Of a stretch of 64,000 nt of DNA, positions 9,309-19,000 are shown one piece after another; the stretch's first letter is position 1, and every line of letters begins with the position of its first letter. The stretch is from Paludibacter sp. (GTDB lineage: Bacteria; Bacteroidota; Bacteroidia; Bacteroidales; Paludibacteraceae): contig NZ_WASO01000009.1 in the NCBI RefSeq assembly GCF_009712605.1, forward strand, positions 304,349 to 368,348, given 5' to 3'. Made by a program: the position numbers and the translations under genes. The notes below the pieces were generated by a model, which had not been told where the DNA came from, did not search any database, and saw only the letters and a list, made by a program, of their open reading frames with translations.

Positions 9309-9405
9309 CATCCAGCCCAAATACAGATTCGTCTACATAACACAAATCCTTGTAACTTTTCGAATAATCTAAACACGTCACATTCTCAAACGAAAAAATC
9401 TTAAT

Positions 9406-12213
9406 ATGAAAAAATACGTTCCATTGTTTTGCCTGTTCCTGCTTAGTTTGGTATGGAGCAATGGCTTTGCCCAGCAAAGCAGTCAGCTCCCCATTGATTC
9501 TCAGGTCAGAATCGGGCATCTTGATAACGGACTAACCTATTATATTCGACACAATGAAAAGCCTAAAGACAGGGCTGATTTTTATATCGTGCAGAAAGTC
9601 GGAGCGATCTTGGAAGAAGACTCTCAAAACGGGTTGGCACACTTCCTTGAGCACATGGCTTTTAATGGCACAAAGAATTTTCCTGACAAGCAATTAATCA
9701 ACTTTCTCGAGAAAAACGGGGTGAAATTCGGAGAGAACATCAATGCCTATACCTCTCTCGATGAAACTGTCTATAACTTATCCAATGTTCCGACAACCCG
9801 TCAGGGTGTGATTGACAGTTCTCTTTTGGTCCTTCACGACTGGTCGAATTTTATTTCACTTGACGGCAAGGAAATAGACAAGGAACGTGGTGTTATTCGT
9901 GAAGAATGGAGAACTGGAGCCAACGCCGACCGTCGCATGTGGAAAGCCGGGAATTCAATTCTCTTTGCAGGATCGCAATATGCCAAGCGGGATGTCATTG
10001 GCGACACGGCTGTAATCAATCATTTTTTATACAACACACTACGCGACTACTATAAAAAATGGTACCGTCCCGATCTTCAGGCCATCATTGTTGTTGGCGA
10101 TATTAACGTAGACAAGACCGAGGCGCAAATCAAAGAACTATTCAATACCATTCCAAAGCCGGTTAATCCTGCAGAGCGTATTCTGTATACGGTTCCCGAC
10201 AACGATTTACCTATTGTTGCACGGATAACAGATCCGGAAGCTTCAAATATCGGCTTCATGGTTCAATTCAAACAAACACCCTTATCCGATGACGCCAAGA
10301 AGACATCCATCGGATACGTAACCGATATTGTCAATTCGTTGATAAGCAGGATGCAGAACACTCGTTTTCAGGAGATAGCGCAGAAAGCTGACGCTCCTAT
10401 CGCTTATGCAGTATCGCAATATGGCGATCTGGTGAAAACCAAAGACGCATTTCTTTACTACATGGTTCCCCGTGATGGCAAGCTAAAAGACGGCATCTCG
10501 TTGTTATTTAATGAAATAGAAAAGACAAAACGATACGGTTTCAATTCGGATGAATATGAAAGAGCCAAAGCGGACATCCTGAAACAGATTGAACAGGCAT
10601 ACAACAACAGAGACAAGCAAAACTCTTCGTCGTACGTGCGTGAATACGTTAATAATTTCCTGAACCTTGAACCGATTCCCGGCATTGAATGGGAATACAA
10701 GACGCTACAGCTTCTGATGCCAAAACTCACGCTGGAAATGGTTAACCAACAAGTGAAAAGATACATTTCCGATAAGAACCTTCTTATTACCGAACAAGGC
10801 CCGGAAAACGAGAAGGCTAACCTTCTGGCGGAGAAAGACATTATCAGCATGTGGAATAGTGTCAAACAATCTGACATTGCTGCGAATAAAGAGGAGACTA
10901 TTAATAAACCACTGGTGGCTAACCCTCCAAAACCAGGAACTATTCGCAAAATTGCACACAATAAGGCTCTTGATGCCGAAGAATGGACATTAAACAACGG
11001 TATCAAAGTGGTACTGAAACCCACAAAGCTAAAACAAGACGAAATCAGGTTACTGGGAATCGCATACGGCGGATTGTCTCTGATTGATAATACAGAAAAA
11101 CTGCCATCAGCTTCAATTGCAGACAACGTTATTGCCAACAGTGGATTAGGCAATTTCTCGAAAACAGAATTAAATAAGTTGTTGTCGGGTAAAGTCGCCG
11201 GAGTTTCACCCAACATTTCCGACTATCAGGAAAGCTTTAGCGGATCATCTTCCGTAAAAGATTTTCAAGCAATGATGCAACTGCTCTATCTCTATTTTAC
11301 GGCTCCGCGCAAAGACACTGACGGCTACAGCTCCTTTGTCAACAACGTGCGCACAAGCCTTATCAATGCCGCAAACGATCCGGATCAGGCATTCAGCGAC
11401 ACGGTCACCACTGCGCTTTATTGCAATTCGCCTCGTAAATTTCTGTTCAACTTAAAGGCTCTTGACAAAGTAAACCATGATGATGTGATGCAACTTTACA
11501 AAGAACGCTTTGCAAACCCCGCAAATTTCACTTTTTTCCTGGCCGGGAGCTTAGACTTAGAAAAAATCAAGCCTGTTATTCTCACCTATTTAGGCGGACT
11601 AAAAACATCTAAGCAACTGGAAACATGGAAAGACCGCGACATTCGTTATCCGCAAGGCACTATTAGTCTTTCCTTTGATCATGCGATGAAGACTCCCAAA
11701 GCATCAAATTTTGTGCTTTATAATGACAAAATAGATTATAACCTCAACAACTCTCTATTGGCTCAGGCTTTAGGAAGCATACTGGATATTCGTTACGTGG
11801 CCTCTATCCGAGAAGATGAAGGTGGCTCGTATGGAGTTGGTGTGAAAGGTAGTATTGGAAAAATACCTGTTCCGACTGTTTCTCTTTTCATGCAATTCGA
11901 TACCGATCCTGCCAAAGAAGATAAAATGATCGGACTCATCTATAAAGAACTCGATGATATTGCAAAAGACGGTCCAAAAGAAGAAGATGTTCAGAAAGTG
12001 AAAGAAAACATGAACAAGCAACACAAAGAAAATGTGGAAGAAAACGGATGGTGGTTAAGTGCCATGAATCATTACTATTTTTCAGACATTGACTTGGTTA
12101 ACAATTTCGACAAAGCAATGAACAACATCTCGGCAACGACTATAAAACAGCTTGCAAAACAACTTACAGACAAGAAAAATATTCTGCAGGTAGTAATGAA
12201 ACCTAAGCAGTAA
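9406..12213 (+). CDS. M16-family zinc metallopeptidase (PqqL-like)
   Basis: A 935-residue exported pitrilysin-family protease. Signal peptide about 1-22 (WSNGFAQQ). Active N-terminal M16 domain: HFLEH, the inverted HxxEH zinc site, at residues 79-83, with the third ligand region ERGVIREEWR about 75-80 residues later. Three further M16-type repeats follow, including an inactive C-terminal one with FFLAGSLDLEKIKP and the R/Y-type segment SIREDEGGSYGVGVKGSIG (about 800-818) that binds the substrate C-terminus. The length fits the large PqqL-type proteins, which degrade peptides in the periplasm. Independent gene, with a terminator after it. Confidence 0.94.
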   Translation: MKKYVPLFCLFLLSLVWSNGFAQQSSQLPIDSQVRIGHLDNGLTYYIRHNEKPKDRADFYIVQKVGAILEEDSQNGLAHFLEHMAFNGTKNFPDKQLINFLEKNGVKFGENINAYTSLDETVYNLSNVPTTRQGVIDSSLLVLHDWSNFISLDGKEIDKERGVIREEWRTGANADRRMWKAGNSILFAGSQYAKRDVIGDTAVINHFLYNTLRDYYKKWYRPDLQAIIVVGDINVDKTEAQIKELFNTIPKPVNPAERILYTVPDNDLPIVARITDPEASNIGFMVQFKQTPLSDDAKKTSIGYVTDIVNSLISRMQNTRFQEIAQKADAPIAYAVSQYGDLVKTKDAFLYYMVPRDGKLKDGISLLFNEIEKTKRYGFNSDEYERAKADILKQIEQAYNNRDKQNSSSYVREYVNNFLNLEPIPGIEWEYKTLQLLMPKLTLEMVNQQVKRYISDKNLLITEQGPENEKANLLAEKDIISMWNSVKQSDIAANKEETINKPLVANPPKPGTIRKIAHNKALDAEEWTLNNGIKVVLKPTKLKQDEIRLLGIAYGGLSLIDNTEKLPSASIADNVIANSGLGNFSKTELNKLLSGKVAGVSPNISDYQESFSGSSSVKDFQAMMQLLYLYFTAPRKDTDGYSSFVNNVRTSLINAANDPDQAFSDTVTTALYCNSPRKFLFNLKALDKVNHDDVMQLYKERFANPANFTFFLAGSLDLEKIKPVILTYLGGLKTSKQLETWKDRDIRYPQGTISLSFDHAMKTPKASNFVLYNDKIDYNLNNSLLAQALGSILDIRYVASIREDEGGSYGVGVKGSIGKIPVPTVSLFMQFDTDPAKEDKMIGLIYKELDDIAKDGPKEEDVQKVKENMNKQHKENVEENGWWLSAMNHYYFSDIDLVNNFDKAMNNISATTIKQLAKQLTDKKNILQVVMKPKQ

Positions 12214-12231
12214 ACAACTACCGAAACGACC

Positions 12232-12279
12232 AAAGGCCTTATCAGAAAACTGATTATCTGATAAGGCCTTTCTTTTTTT
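12232..12279 (+). terminator. Intrinsic terminator after M16 peptidase gene
   Basis: A perfect 15-bp stem (12232-12246 with 12257-12271, AAAGGCCTTATCAGA) around a 10-base loop, followed by a run of T on the plus strand. Confidence 0.9.
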
Positions 12280-12309
12280 GAAAAAAAGCATCTTTTATTT
12301 GTACCTTTA
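12277..12309 (+). promoter_or_regulatory. Possible promoter of the GIN lipoprotein gene
   Basis: TTTG (12277-12280), 21 bases, then TACCTTTA (12302-12309). This matches the Bacteroidota -33/-7 pattern with one mismatch in TAnnTTTG. It lies about 100 bases before the ATG at 12409. Confidence 0.4.
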
Positions 12310-12408
12310 TCATCCAAATTGCATACTGCATACGTCTAATAAGAAAAACAAATCAAGTTACAGGTTGCTTTTGTTCTCTGTAGCGATTAACACTAAAAAG
12401 AGATAACA

Positions 12409-13200
12409 ATGAAAACGCATTCGATGATTAGCAAAGTAAGCTTCTCTATCCTGATTGTAACAGGATTAGTAATCAGTTCGTGCACCTACATCAACCGCCA
12501 AAACGGTTCCGGAAAAGTAATCCGGGTTGAACATCCGGCCAAAGGCTTCAACAAAGTAGAAATCTCCCTTGTTTTCGATGCCGTAATTATTCCGGCTACC
12601 GACGAAAAAGTAGTAGTAGAAACAGACGATAATCTTCAGCAATATGTTCTTGTTTCTAATTCGGACAGTACATTGAATGTTCGGATGAAAGAAAATGTCA
12701 ACATAGGGTCACATTCTGCCGGAACAGTTTATATCTACACCAAAGGAATCACATCTATCAACAACAGCTCTGTAGGAAAATTGACCAATGATGGCACGTT
12801 GACCGCAGACACCTTTAATTTCAGCAACAGTTCGGTTGGAAACAACGACCTGAAAATTAAGGCAAAAAAAATCATCATCAATAATAGTTCTGTTGGTAAA
12901 ACCAACTTATTCCTTGACTGCAACATGTTGGCATTCACCAACAGTGCTGTAGGGAAAACACTGCTTACCGGAAATTGCGGAGATGCCCACATCGATAATT
13001 CGGGCGTTGGCAGCTTTGACGCGCAAAACTTTTCCACTCAGATACTGCATATCGTAAATAGTGCCGTTGGGAGCACTGACGTAAATGCCAGCAAAGAAAT
13101 TTACATCGACAACTCGGGTGTCGGACGTTTGGATGTTTATGGAGCTTGTGTCATTAAGAAACTGGATGACAATGGAGTAAGCAAAACACACAAACATTAA
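12409..13200 (+). CDS. GIN-domain (DUF2807) surface/periplasmic lipoprotein
   Basis: A 263-residue lipoprotein. Signal peptide with lipobox LVISSC, lipidated Cys at about 25. The mature part matches the head GIN domain (DUF2807): FNKVEISLVFDAVIIPATDE and KVVVETDDNLQQYVLV. The second half holds at least seven short repeats with the core NS(S/A/G)VG, spaced about 17-20 residues apart (NNSSVGKL, SNSSVGNN, NNSSVGKT, TNSAVGKT, DNSGVGSF, VNSAVGST, DNSGVGRL), which is expected of a right-handed beta-helix. The family is described as adhesin-like, but no ligand is known. Preceded by a terminator and a possible promoter, so probably monocistronic. Confidence 0.88.
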   Translation: MKTHSMISKVSFSILIVTGLVISSCTYINRQNGSGKVIRVEHPAKGFNKVEISLVFDAVIIPATDEKVVVETDDNLQQYVLVSNSDSTLNVRMKENVNIGSHSAGTVYIYTKGITSINNSSVGKLTNDGTLTADTFNFSNSSVGNNDLKIKAKKIIINNSSVGKTNLFLDCNMLAFTNSAVGKTLLTGNCGDAHIDNSGVGSFDAQNFSTQILHIVNSAVGSTDVNASKEIYIDNSGVGRLDVYGACVIKKLDDNGVSKTHKH

Positions 13201-13317
13201 ACAACCTTTTTATTTATCCAAAACCCAAGAAAATACCAGTAACAATTACAAAAAGCTGATTTGTGTATTTACTTTGTATTCAGATGTCCGAAAGATATTC
13301 ATTTTAAACACTTTATT

Positions 13318-13527
13318 ATGAAAAAGAATATGGGCACGTTAGACAAAGGAATCCGGTTGGCAATCGCTTTTGTCATTGTAATACTCGACATTAACAATGT
13401 GGTCACCGGCACATTGGGGGACATTTTGCTGATAGTTGCTGTATTGTTGGTTATCACTACTTTTCTTGGATTTTGCCCACTATATCTTCCATTTGGATGG
13501 AATACCAACAAACAAAAAGAAGAGTAG
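13318..13527 (+). CDS. DUF2892 (YgaP-like) small membrane protein
   Basis: A 69-residue protein from the ATG at 13318 (MKKNMGTLDKGIRLAIAFVI); the longer frame from a TTG at 13261 adds a sequence without family similarity. It has two hydrophobic segments (about 13-33 and 36-58) separated by a short glycine-containing turn, then GFCPLYLPFGWNT, typical of DUF2892/YgaP-type inner-membrane proteins. The conserved Cys-Pro in the second segment is retained. No rhodanese domain is attached. The function is not known. A terminator follows directly. Confidence 0.85.
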   Translation: MKKNMGTLDKGIRLAIAFVIVILDINNVVTGTLGDILLIVAVLLVITTFLGFCPLYLPFGWNTNKQKEE

Positions 13528-13559
13528 ACACTCTCAAACAACATATCTGATTTTCAATT

Positions 13560-13597
13560 AAGGCGACATTTCGTATTTTACGAATGTCGCCTTTTTT
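13560..13597 (+). terminator. Intrinsic terminator after DUF2892 gene
   Basis: Stem AAGGCGACATT..TCGTA paired with TACGAATGTCGCCTT (one bulged T), loop TTT, followed by a T run on the plus strand. Confidence 0.88.
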
Positions 13598-13675
13598 ATA
13601 TTTTCACCGAAGTAAGGCTCACAGAATTAACCTCATCTCATTTTCAACACACTGATAATTAGTCTTTTTACGCAC

Positions 13676-13683
13676 TATATTTG
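13676..13683 (+). promoter_or_regulatory. -7 promoter element of the metallophosphoesterase gene
   Basis: TATATTTG is an exact TAnnTTTG match in the 399-base gap before the metallophosphoesterase gene. No convincing -33 box was seen. If used, the transcript would have a leader of about 235 bases. Confidence 0.45.
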
Positions 13684-13832
13684 TACAAAAAATGTACAAA
13701 AAACAACATCTAGCAGACGGTGTAAAAGCTGAATAAATGAACCCTATGGAACCACCACTTTTATCTCACCACTCCGAACATCTTCTTTGATTCCATATTG
13801 AAGGGAATAACTGCACCACAACGCCAAAGCGC

Positions 13833-13914
13833 AAAGGTTATATTTTAGAAAGCGAACCTTTCAATCTGAATGCTTTTCCGCATAAGAGGGGAAGGTTCAA
13901 CACATTAACCTTTC
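13833..13914 (+). promoter_or_regulatory. Leader with alternating complementary segments (possible cis-acting RNA)
   Basis: Four short segments precede the ATG at 13927: A, AAAGGTT (13833-13839); B, GAACCTTTC (13854-13862); C, GAAGGTTC (13891-13898); D, TAACCTTTC (13906-13914). A can pair with B or D, and C with B or D, so two mutually exclusive folds are possible (A:B with C:D, or B:C). Segment D is next to the ribosome-binding region. This is an inference from base complementarity only; the segments are short. Confidence 0.4.
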
Positions 13915-13926
13915 AAATTCTTCGTT

Positions 13927-15267
13927 ATGAAATCATTATTCCATGTCATATCTATCTTGTTGATCGGATTACTTACTGCTTGTCAGGACAATATGACCCT
14001 GACTTACAATAACGGATCAATCTCGTCACTCAGCAGTATAAAAATAAGCGATGGAGCAAGAATCGCCATCCTTTCGGACATTCATGTTATGCACCCATCG
14101 CTTTTGGTCAATGACGGAACTGCATTCCAAAATTATCTTGCTCAAGATCCCAAGCTTCTGGAATATAGTGCCCAAATTCTGGAAGCGACAATTAGCAAAC
14201 TCATCACACAAAAACCTGACCTCGTATTAGTTGCCGGTGATCTCACGAAAGACGGAGAACTGATAAGTCACGAATTTGTTTCCAAACAGTTGCAAAGACT
14301 TGTTTCTCATGGCATAAAAGTATTGGTAACCGTTGGCAATCATGACGTAAACAACCCTGAGGCAGCAAAATTTGACGGAGACAAAGTATATCCGGCTGAA
14401 AATGTTCCGGCAGATAAAATCCGTTCCATTTATCCCAACTTCGGGTTTGCCAATTCTTTATCCAAAGACCCGAACTCGTTGAGCTATGTGAATGAACCCA
14501 TTAAAGATCTATGGGTTATAGCCATTGATGCCAACGAGTATTACAACAACAAATTGAAAAGTACAATTGGTGGAATTATCAAAAACGAAACAATGGCCTG
14601 GATAAAAGAACGCATGGCCGATGCAAAACAAAAAGGAAAAACCGTTATCGGGATGATGCACCATAACCTTATCGAACATTATTACGGACAATCGGTTATC
14701 GATACCGGATACGTGGTCAATAATTCAGAAACTGTCGCTAATGAATTGATGGAAGCCGGGTTAAAAATCATCTTTACAGGTCATTATCACGCCAATGACA
14801 TTACGAAACGGGAACACAACGGTAAATTTATTTATGATGTAGAAACAGGTTCCACCCTTAACTATCCATGTACGTACAGGATGCTTACAATCAAGGGACA
14901 TAAATATTCGTTTTCCCCTCAAACAACAACAGATTTAATGCCTTCTGTAATGGGAATGAACTTTGATACTTATGCCAAAGCTTTTCTGTCTGCCCATCTT
15001 GATGGTTATTTTGCTTACTTACTTACAATGGCGAAAGGTGTTCCGTCATCGTATGCAACCCAATTTGCTCCCTGGTACAGAGCCGGATTTATGGCTCATT
15101 GCATGGGTGATGAATCGCCTACAAGCGATTTAGCCACTCAAACGGCAACATTAAATGCATTAGATCCTTCCGGGCAATTAAGCGGCATCCTCGGTGCATT
15201 CTGGACTGACATCAATACTCCGGACAATACCGTGACGCTAGATTTGAAAACGGGAGCTGCTTATTAA
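13927..15267 (+). CDS. Calcineurin-like metallophosphoesterase lipoprotein
   Basis: A 446-residue exported lipoprotein with a signal peptide ending LLTAC (Cys19). The metallophosphoesterase motifs are all present in order: LSDIHVMHP (DxH), VAGDLTKDGE (GDxxxDG), TVGNHDVNNPE (GNHD), GMMHHN and FTGHYHANDI (GHxH); they bind a two-metal centre that hydrolyses phosphoesters. The C-terminal 100 residues (from about 345) form an extra region without a recognised motif. The substrate is unknown. Flanked by terminators on both sides, therefore probably transcribed alone. Confidence 0.92.
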   Translation: MKSLFHVISILLIGLLTACQDNMTLTYNNGSISSLSSIKISDGARIAILSDIHVMHPSLLVNDGTAFQNYLAQDPKLLEYSAQILEATISKLITQKPDLVLVAGDLTKDGELISHEFVSKQLQRLVSHGIKVLVTVGNHDVNNPEAAKFDGDKVYPAENVPADKIRSIYPNFGFANSLSKDPNSLSYVNEPIKDLWVIAIDANEYYNNKLKSTIGGIIKNETMAWIKERMADAKQKGKTVIGMMHHNLIEHYYGQSVIDTGYVVNNSETVANELMEAGLKIIFTGHYHANDITKREHNGKFIYDVETGSTLNYPCTYRMLTIKGHKYSFSPQTTTDLMPSVMGMNFDTYAKAFLSAHLDGYFAYLLTMAKGVPSSYATQFAPWYRAGFMAHCMGDESPTSDLATQTATLNALDPSGQLSGILGAFWTDINTPDNTVTLDLKTGAAY

Positions 15268-15296
15268 CGTCCATTTTTACTCTACTAATCAACCAC

Positions 15297-15328
15297 AAAA
15301 TGGGAGCTCCGATGGGCTTCCATTTTTT
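15297..15328 (+). terminator. Intrinsic terminator after metallophosphoesterase gene
   Basis: 11-bp stem AAAATGGGAGC (15297-15307) with GCTTCCATTTT (15316-15326), one G-U pair, 8-base loop, followed by T residues. Confidence 0.85.
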
Positions 15329-15405
15329 ATTATGAGCACTATATAAATCATTTTTGTAGAGCTAAAAAAAATGTTGATGAATGTAAAAAACGCATCCGAT
15401 TATAG

Positions 15406-15413
15406 TATATTTG
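15406..15413 (+). promoter_or_regulatory. -7 promoter element of the hydCBA operon
   Basis: TATATTTG, an exact TAnnTTTG match about 92 bases before the hydC ATG and just after a terminator. No TTTG was found at the normal -33 distance, so strength is uncertain. Confidence 0.5.
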
Positions 15414-15504
15414 TTGTATAAAAAAACAATTGAACAATATCTACCTTGCTGATTTTCTTTGTACTTTGCCGTCGCCTCACAAACTCTCAAATAAGATAAA
15501 CACC

Positions 15505-16035
15505 ATGGAAAAAGCCGCTCCATTCATCATTGCAGAACCCGAACTCGACGCTGTTATCGGGAAGCATCTGGGAAAACCGGGAATGCTTCTGTCTGTTCTG
15601 GAAGAAGCGCAAGAGATGCATCCACAGAAATATCTTCCGGGTGAAACACTCCTATCAATTGCTCAAAAACTAAATATCGCCTATTCACAGGTATACAGCG
15701 TTGTAACCTTCTATTCGTTTTTCAATCTTATGCCTCAGGGGCGGCATTCGATCGTCGTTTGTCGGGGTACCGCCTGCCACACCAAAGGATCAAAAGCACT
15801 ACTGGACGAGATTTGCCCGCTATTGGGAATACATCGTGAGGCAAATGCTTCCGAATCAAATTTCACAACATCCGATAATGAGTTTACTATTAAAACGGTA
15901 GCCTGTTTCGGACAATGTGCTCTCTCCCCCGTTATTGCTATTGATGGCATCATTCACAGCAACGTAAATTCTCAAAAGCTGGCGAAAATACTGAACAAGA
16001 TTAAATCTTCAGCCAAAGCGTCAGGCGATAAATAA
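15505..16035 (+). CDS. hydC: HydC: NuoE-like [2Fe-2S] subunit of NAD-linked [FeFe]-hydrogenase
   Basis: A 176-residue NuoE/HydC-type protein starting at the ATG at 15505 (MEKAAPFIIAEPELDAVIGK); an upstream in-frame extension to 15430 lacks family similarity. It has an N-terminal helical part (LSIAQKLNIAYSQVYSVVTF) and a thioredoxin-like ferredoxin domain with four cysteine ligands, C86, C91, C134 and C138 (CRGTAC and CFGQC). In HydABC complexes this subunit carries a [2Fe-2S] cluster next to HydB. It is the first gene of hydC-hydB-hydA, 56 bases before hydB. Confidence 0.93.
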   Translation: MEKAAPFIIAEPELDAVIGKHLGKPGMLLSVLEEAQEMHPQKYLPGETLLSIAQKLNIAYSQVYSVVTFYSFFNLMPQGRHSIVVCRGTACHTKGSKALLDEICPLLGIHREANASESNFTTSDNEFTIKTVACFGQCALSPVIAIDGIIHSNVNSQKLAKILNKIKSSAKASGDK

Positions 16036-16091
16036 TCGTTTGCTGAAGTTTTCTTCCTATTTGCATGTCTTTCATATTAAACCTATAAGCC

Positions 16092-19000
16092 ATGACACCT
16101 TCTGATCTTGATAACATAAGACAAAACAACCGGCATCGCATTCTGCCCGAACAACCGATGATAATGGTCGGAATGGGAACCTGCGGCATCGGCAATGGAG
16201 CAGATTTGGTTTTCAACCGCTTGCAAAAAGCAATCGCGGACACAGGTGTTAATTGTCTGTTGAAGCAAAGCGGCTGTTTTGGTTTTTGTGCCGGAGAACC
16301 ATTAGTCATGCTTTATCAACCCGACAAGCCACTTTTGGTTTACAGCAAGGTAGATGAGAAGGATGCACCACGTATTATTGACAGTTTAATAAAAGACAGA
16401 GTCTATCTCAAAAGGATTCTCTGCCGCATTGACGAATGGGATTTTCTAACATCGGAAGTGAAATTCGGTACCGGTTATACCGACATTCCGCATTGGAATG
16501 AAATTCCGTTTTTCAAAGGTCAGAAAAAAATTGTCCTTCGACATACAGGGCTTATTGACCCCGAAAAAATACTCGATTATATAGCTATCGGAGGCTATCG
16601 TGCCTTTGCCAAAGTTTTAACGACGATGCAGCCTACGGATGTCGTTGATGAAGTACTTGCATCTAAGCTTCGGGGGCGTGGAGGTGCAGGATTTCCAACA
16701 GGCACAAAATGGTCGATTATGCAAAAAGCACAAGCCGATCAAAAATACATTATATGTAATGCCGACGAAGGCGACCCTGGGGCTTATATGAATCGAAACG
16801 AAATTGAGAGCGACCCGCACATGCTGATAGAAGGGATGCTGATAGGAGCTTATGCAATGAAGGCATCCGAAGGCATCGCTTATGTGAGAGCGGAATATCC
16901 TCTTGCCGTTAAACGTCTGAAAGCAGCTATCGAGCAAGCCACTGCCATGAAACTTTTAGGCAACAACATATTAGGAACTGACTTTTCTTTCAACCTGGAA
17001 GTTGTAGAAGGAGCCGGCGCTTTTGTTTGTGGAGAAGAGACTGCCCTGATTGCTTCGATAGAAGGAAAAGCAGGCAGACCAATGCCTCGTCCGCCCTACC
17101 CTGCGCAAAAAGGACTTTACGGCAAACCCACCAATATCAACAACGTGGAGACCTGGTGTAACATACCGGTCATTATTGAGAAAGGGAGTGAATGGTTCAA
17201 ACAGACAGGCACAGAGAAAAGTTCGGGCACAAAAGTATTTTCACTTGTCGGCAAAGTAAAAAATACGGGACTGGTAGAACTGCCACTTGGATCAACCATC
17301 GAACAATTCGTTTTCAACATAGGAGAAGGCACCGGTACCTCCAAACGGGTAAAAGCCGTACAAACAGGAGGTCCGTCGGGAGGTTGTATTCCATTGGAAT
17401 ATTTTTCAACACCTGTGGATTATGAGTCGTTAGCCAGTCTGGGTGCGATAATGGGCTCGGGAGGAATGGTTGTGATGGATCAGGACAACTGCATGGTGGA
17501 TGTGGCACGCTATTTTCTGGAATTCAATTCAGCCGAATCGTGCGGCAAATGCACGCCCTGTCGTGAAGGTTTAGCACAGGCTTTGGCTATTCTCACAAAG
17601 ATCACAAAAGGAGAAGGCACGCATGAAGATCTCACGCTACTGGAGCAGTTAAGCCAAACCATCAGGGACACATCCATCTGCGCGCTGGGACAAACCGCGC
17701 CGAATCCCATTTTAACAACACTGAAATACTTCCGCAACGAATATGAAGAGCACATCCGTGAAAAACGGTGTCATGCGGGAGCCTGTGAAGCGCTTTATAT
17801 GGCTTTGTGCGAAAACAGTTGTCCGCTCCACATGAATATTCCCGGCTATATTGAACTGATGAAGGAAGACCGGATAGAAGATGCTTTCGAGCTCACCTTG
17901 CGCGACAATCCCATTCCGGGAACCATCGGACGGATTTGCCATTTTCATTGTCAGATGCGCTGCCGCCGCGAGATGATCGACGAGCCGGTTTCACAGGGAG
18001 AAATTCACCGTTATCTGGCCGACACAATGTACAAACTTGGAAAAGAAAATGAGATATACAAAAAACTGATCAAAGAAAAACTGCCGCCCACAGGAAAGAA
18101 AATCGCAATTATCGGAGCCGGACCCGCAGGATTGACCGCGGCCTACTATCTTGTACGGTTGGGACATTCCGTAACTATTTACGATGCTCTTTCTGAAGCC
18201 GGTGGCGTAGTTCGGTTTGGCATACCCCAATATCGTTTACCAAAATCGGTTCTTCAGAAAGAGGTTCAGTTTATCAAAAAACTGGGAGTCCAATTTATCT
18301 TTAACACCCGGCTTGGAGACAACATACAGTTATCAGACATTGAAAATGCAAACGATGCCGTTTATCTGGCAATAGGAGCCTGGAAAGACATTGACCTGAG
18401 AATTCCCGGAGAACACGCGAAAGGTGTCTTTGCCGGAACTGAAGTTCTCAAAGAGTTGGCTATGGGCAAAACGCCAAAGCTCGGGCAACACGTCGTCATC
18501 ATTGGTGCAGGCAATGTTGCCATCGATGCGGCTCGAAGTATCTGGCGACTTGGCAAAGAGGTGACTGTGGTATACCGGCGCGAAAAAGAGGATATGCCGG
18601 CCAACAAAGACGAAATCATGGAGTCGGAAGCAGAACATATCACTTACCGTTTTCTGGCAGCTCCGCACGAAATTATTACCGACAAAAACGATCGGGCTAA
18701 AGCGTTGAAAGTTGAACTGATGAGTATCGGACACATTGATACTTCCGGCAGACGGAAGCCGATACCGACAGGCAAATATGAAGAGATTCCTTGCGATTCG
18801 ATCATTCTTGCCGTAGGAGAACGCGTGGACACAGCCTCATTACATTCAGAGCACCTATCTACAACCAACGACGGAAGAATTATTGCCGATCAGTTCTCAT
18901 TCCACACCTCGCATACGAAAGTGTATGCCGGAGGTGATGCCGTGACAGGACCTTCCACTGCTGCTGAAGCAATGGGAATGGCGAAAAAAGCCGCCGAAAC

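Noticed and set aside
10458..11216. 252-codon antisense frame inside the M16 peptidase gene
   Set aside because: It lies wholly opposite a strongly supported protease gene and its translation shows no family signature.
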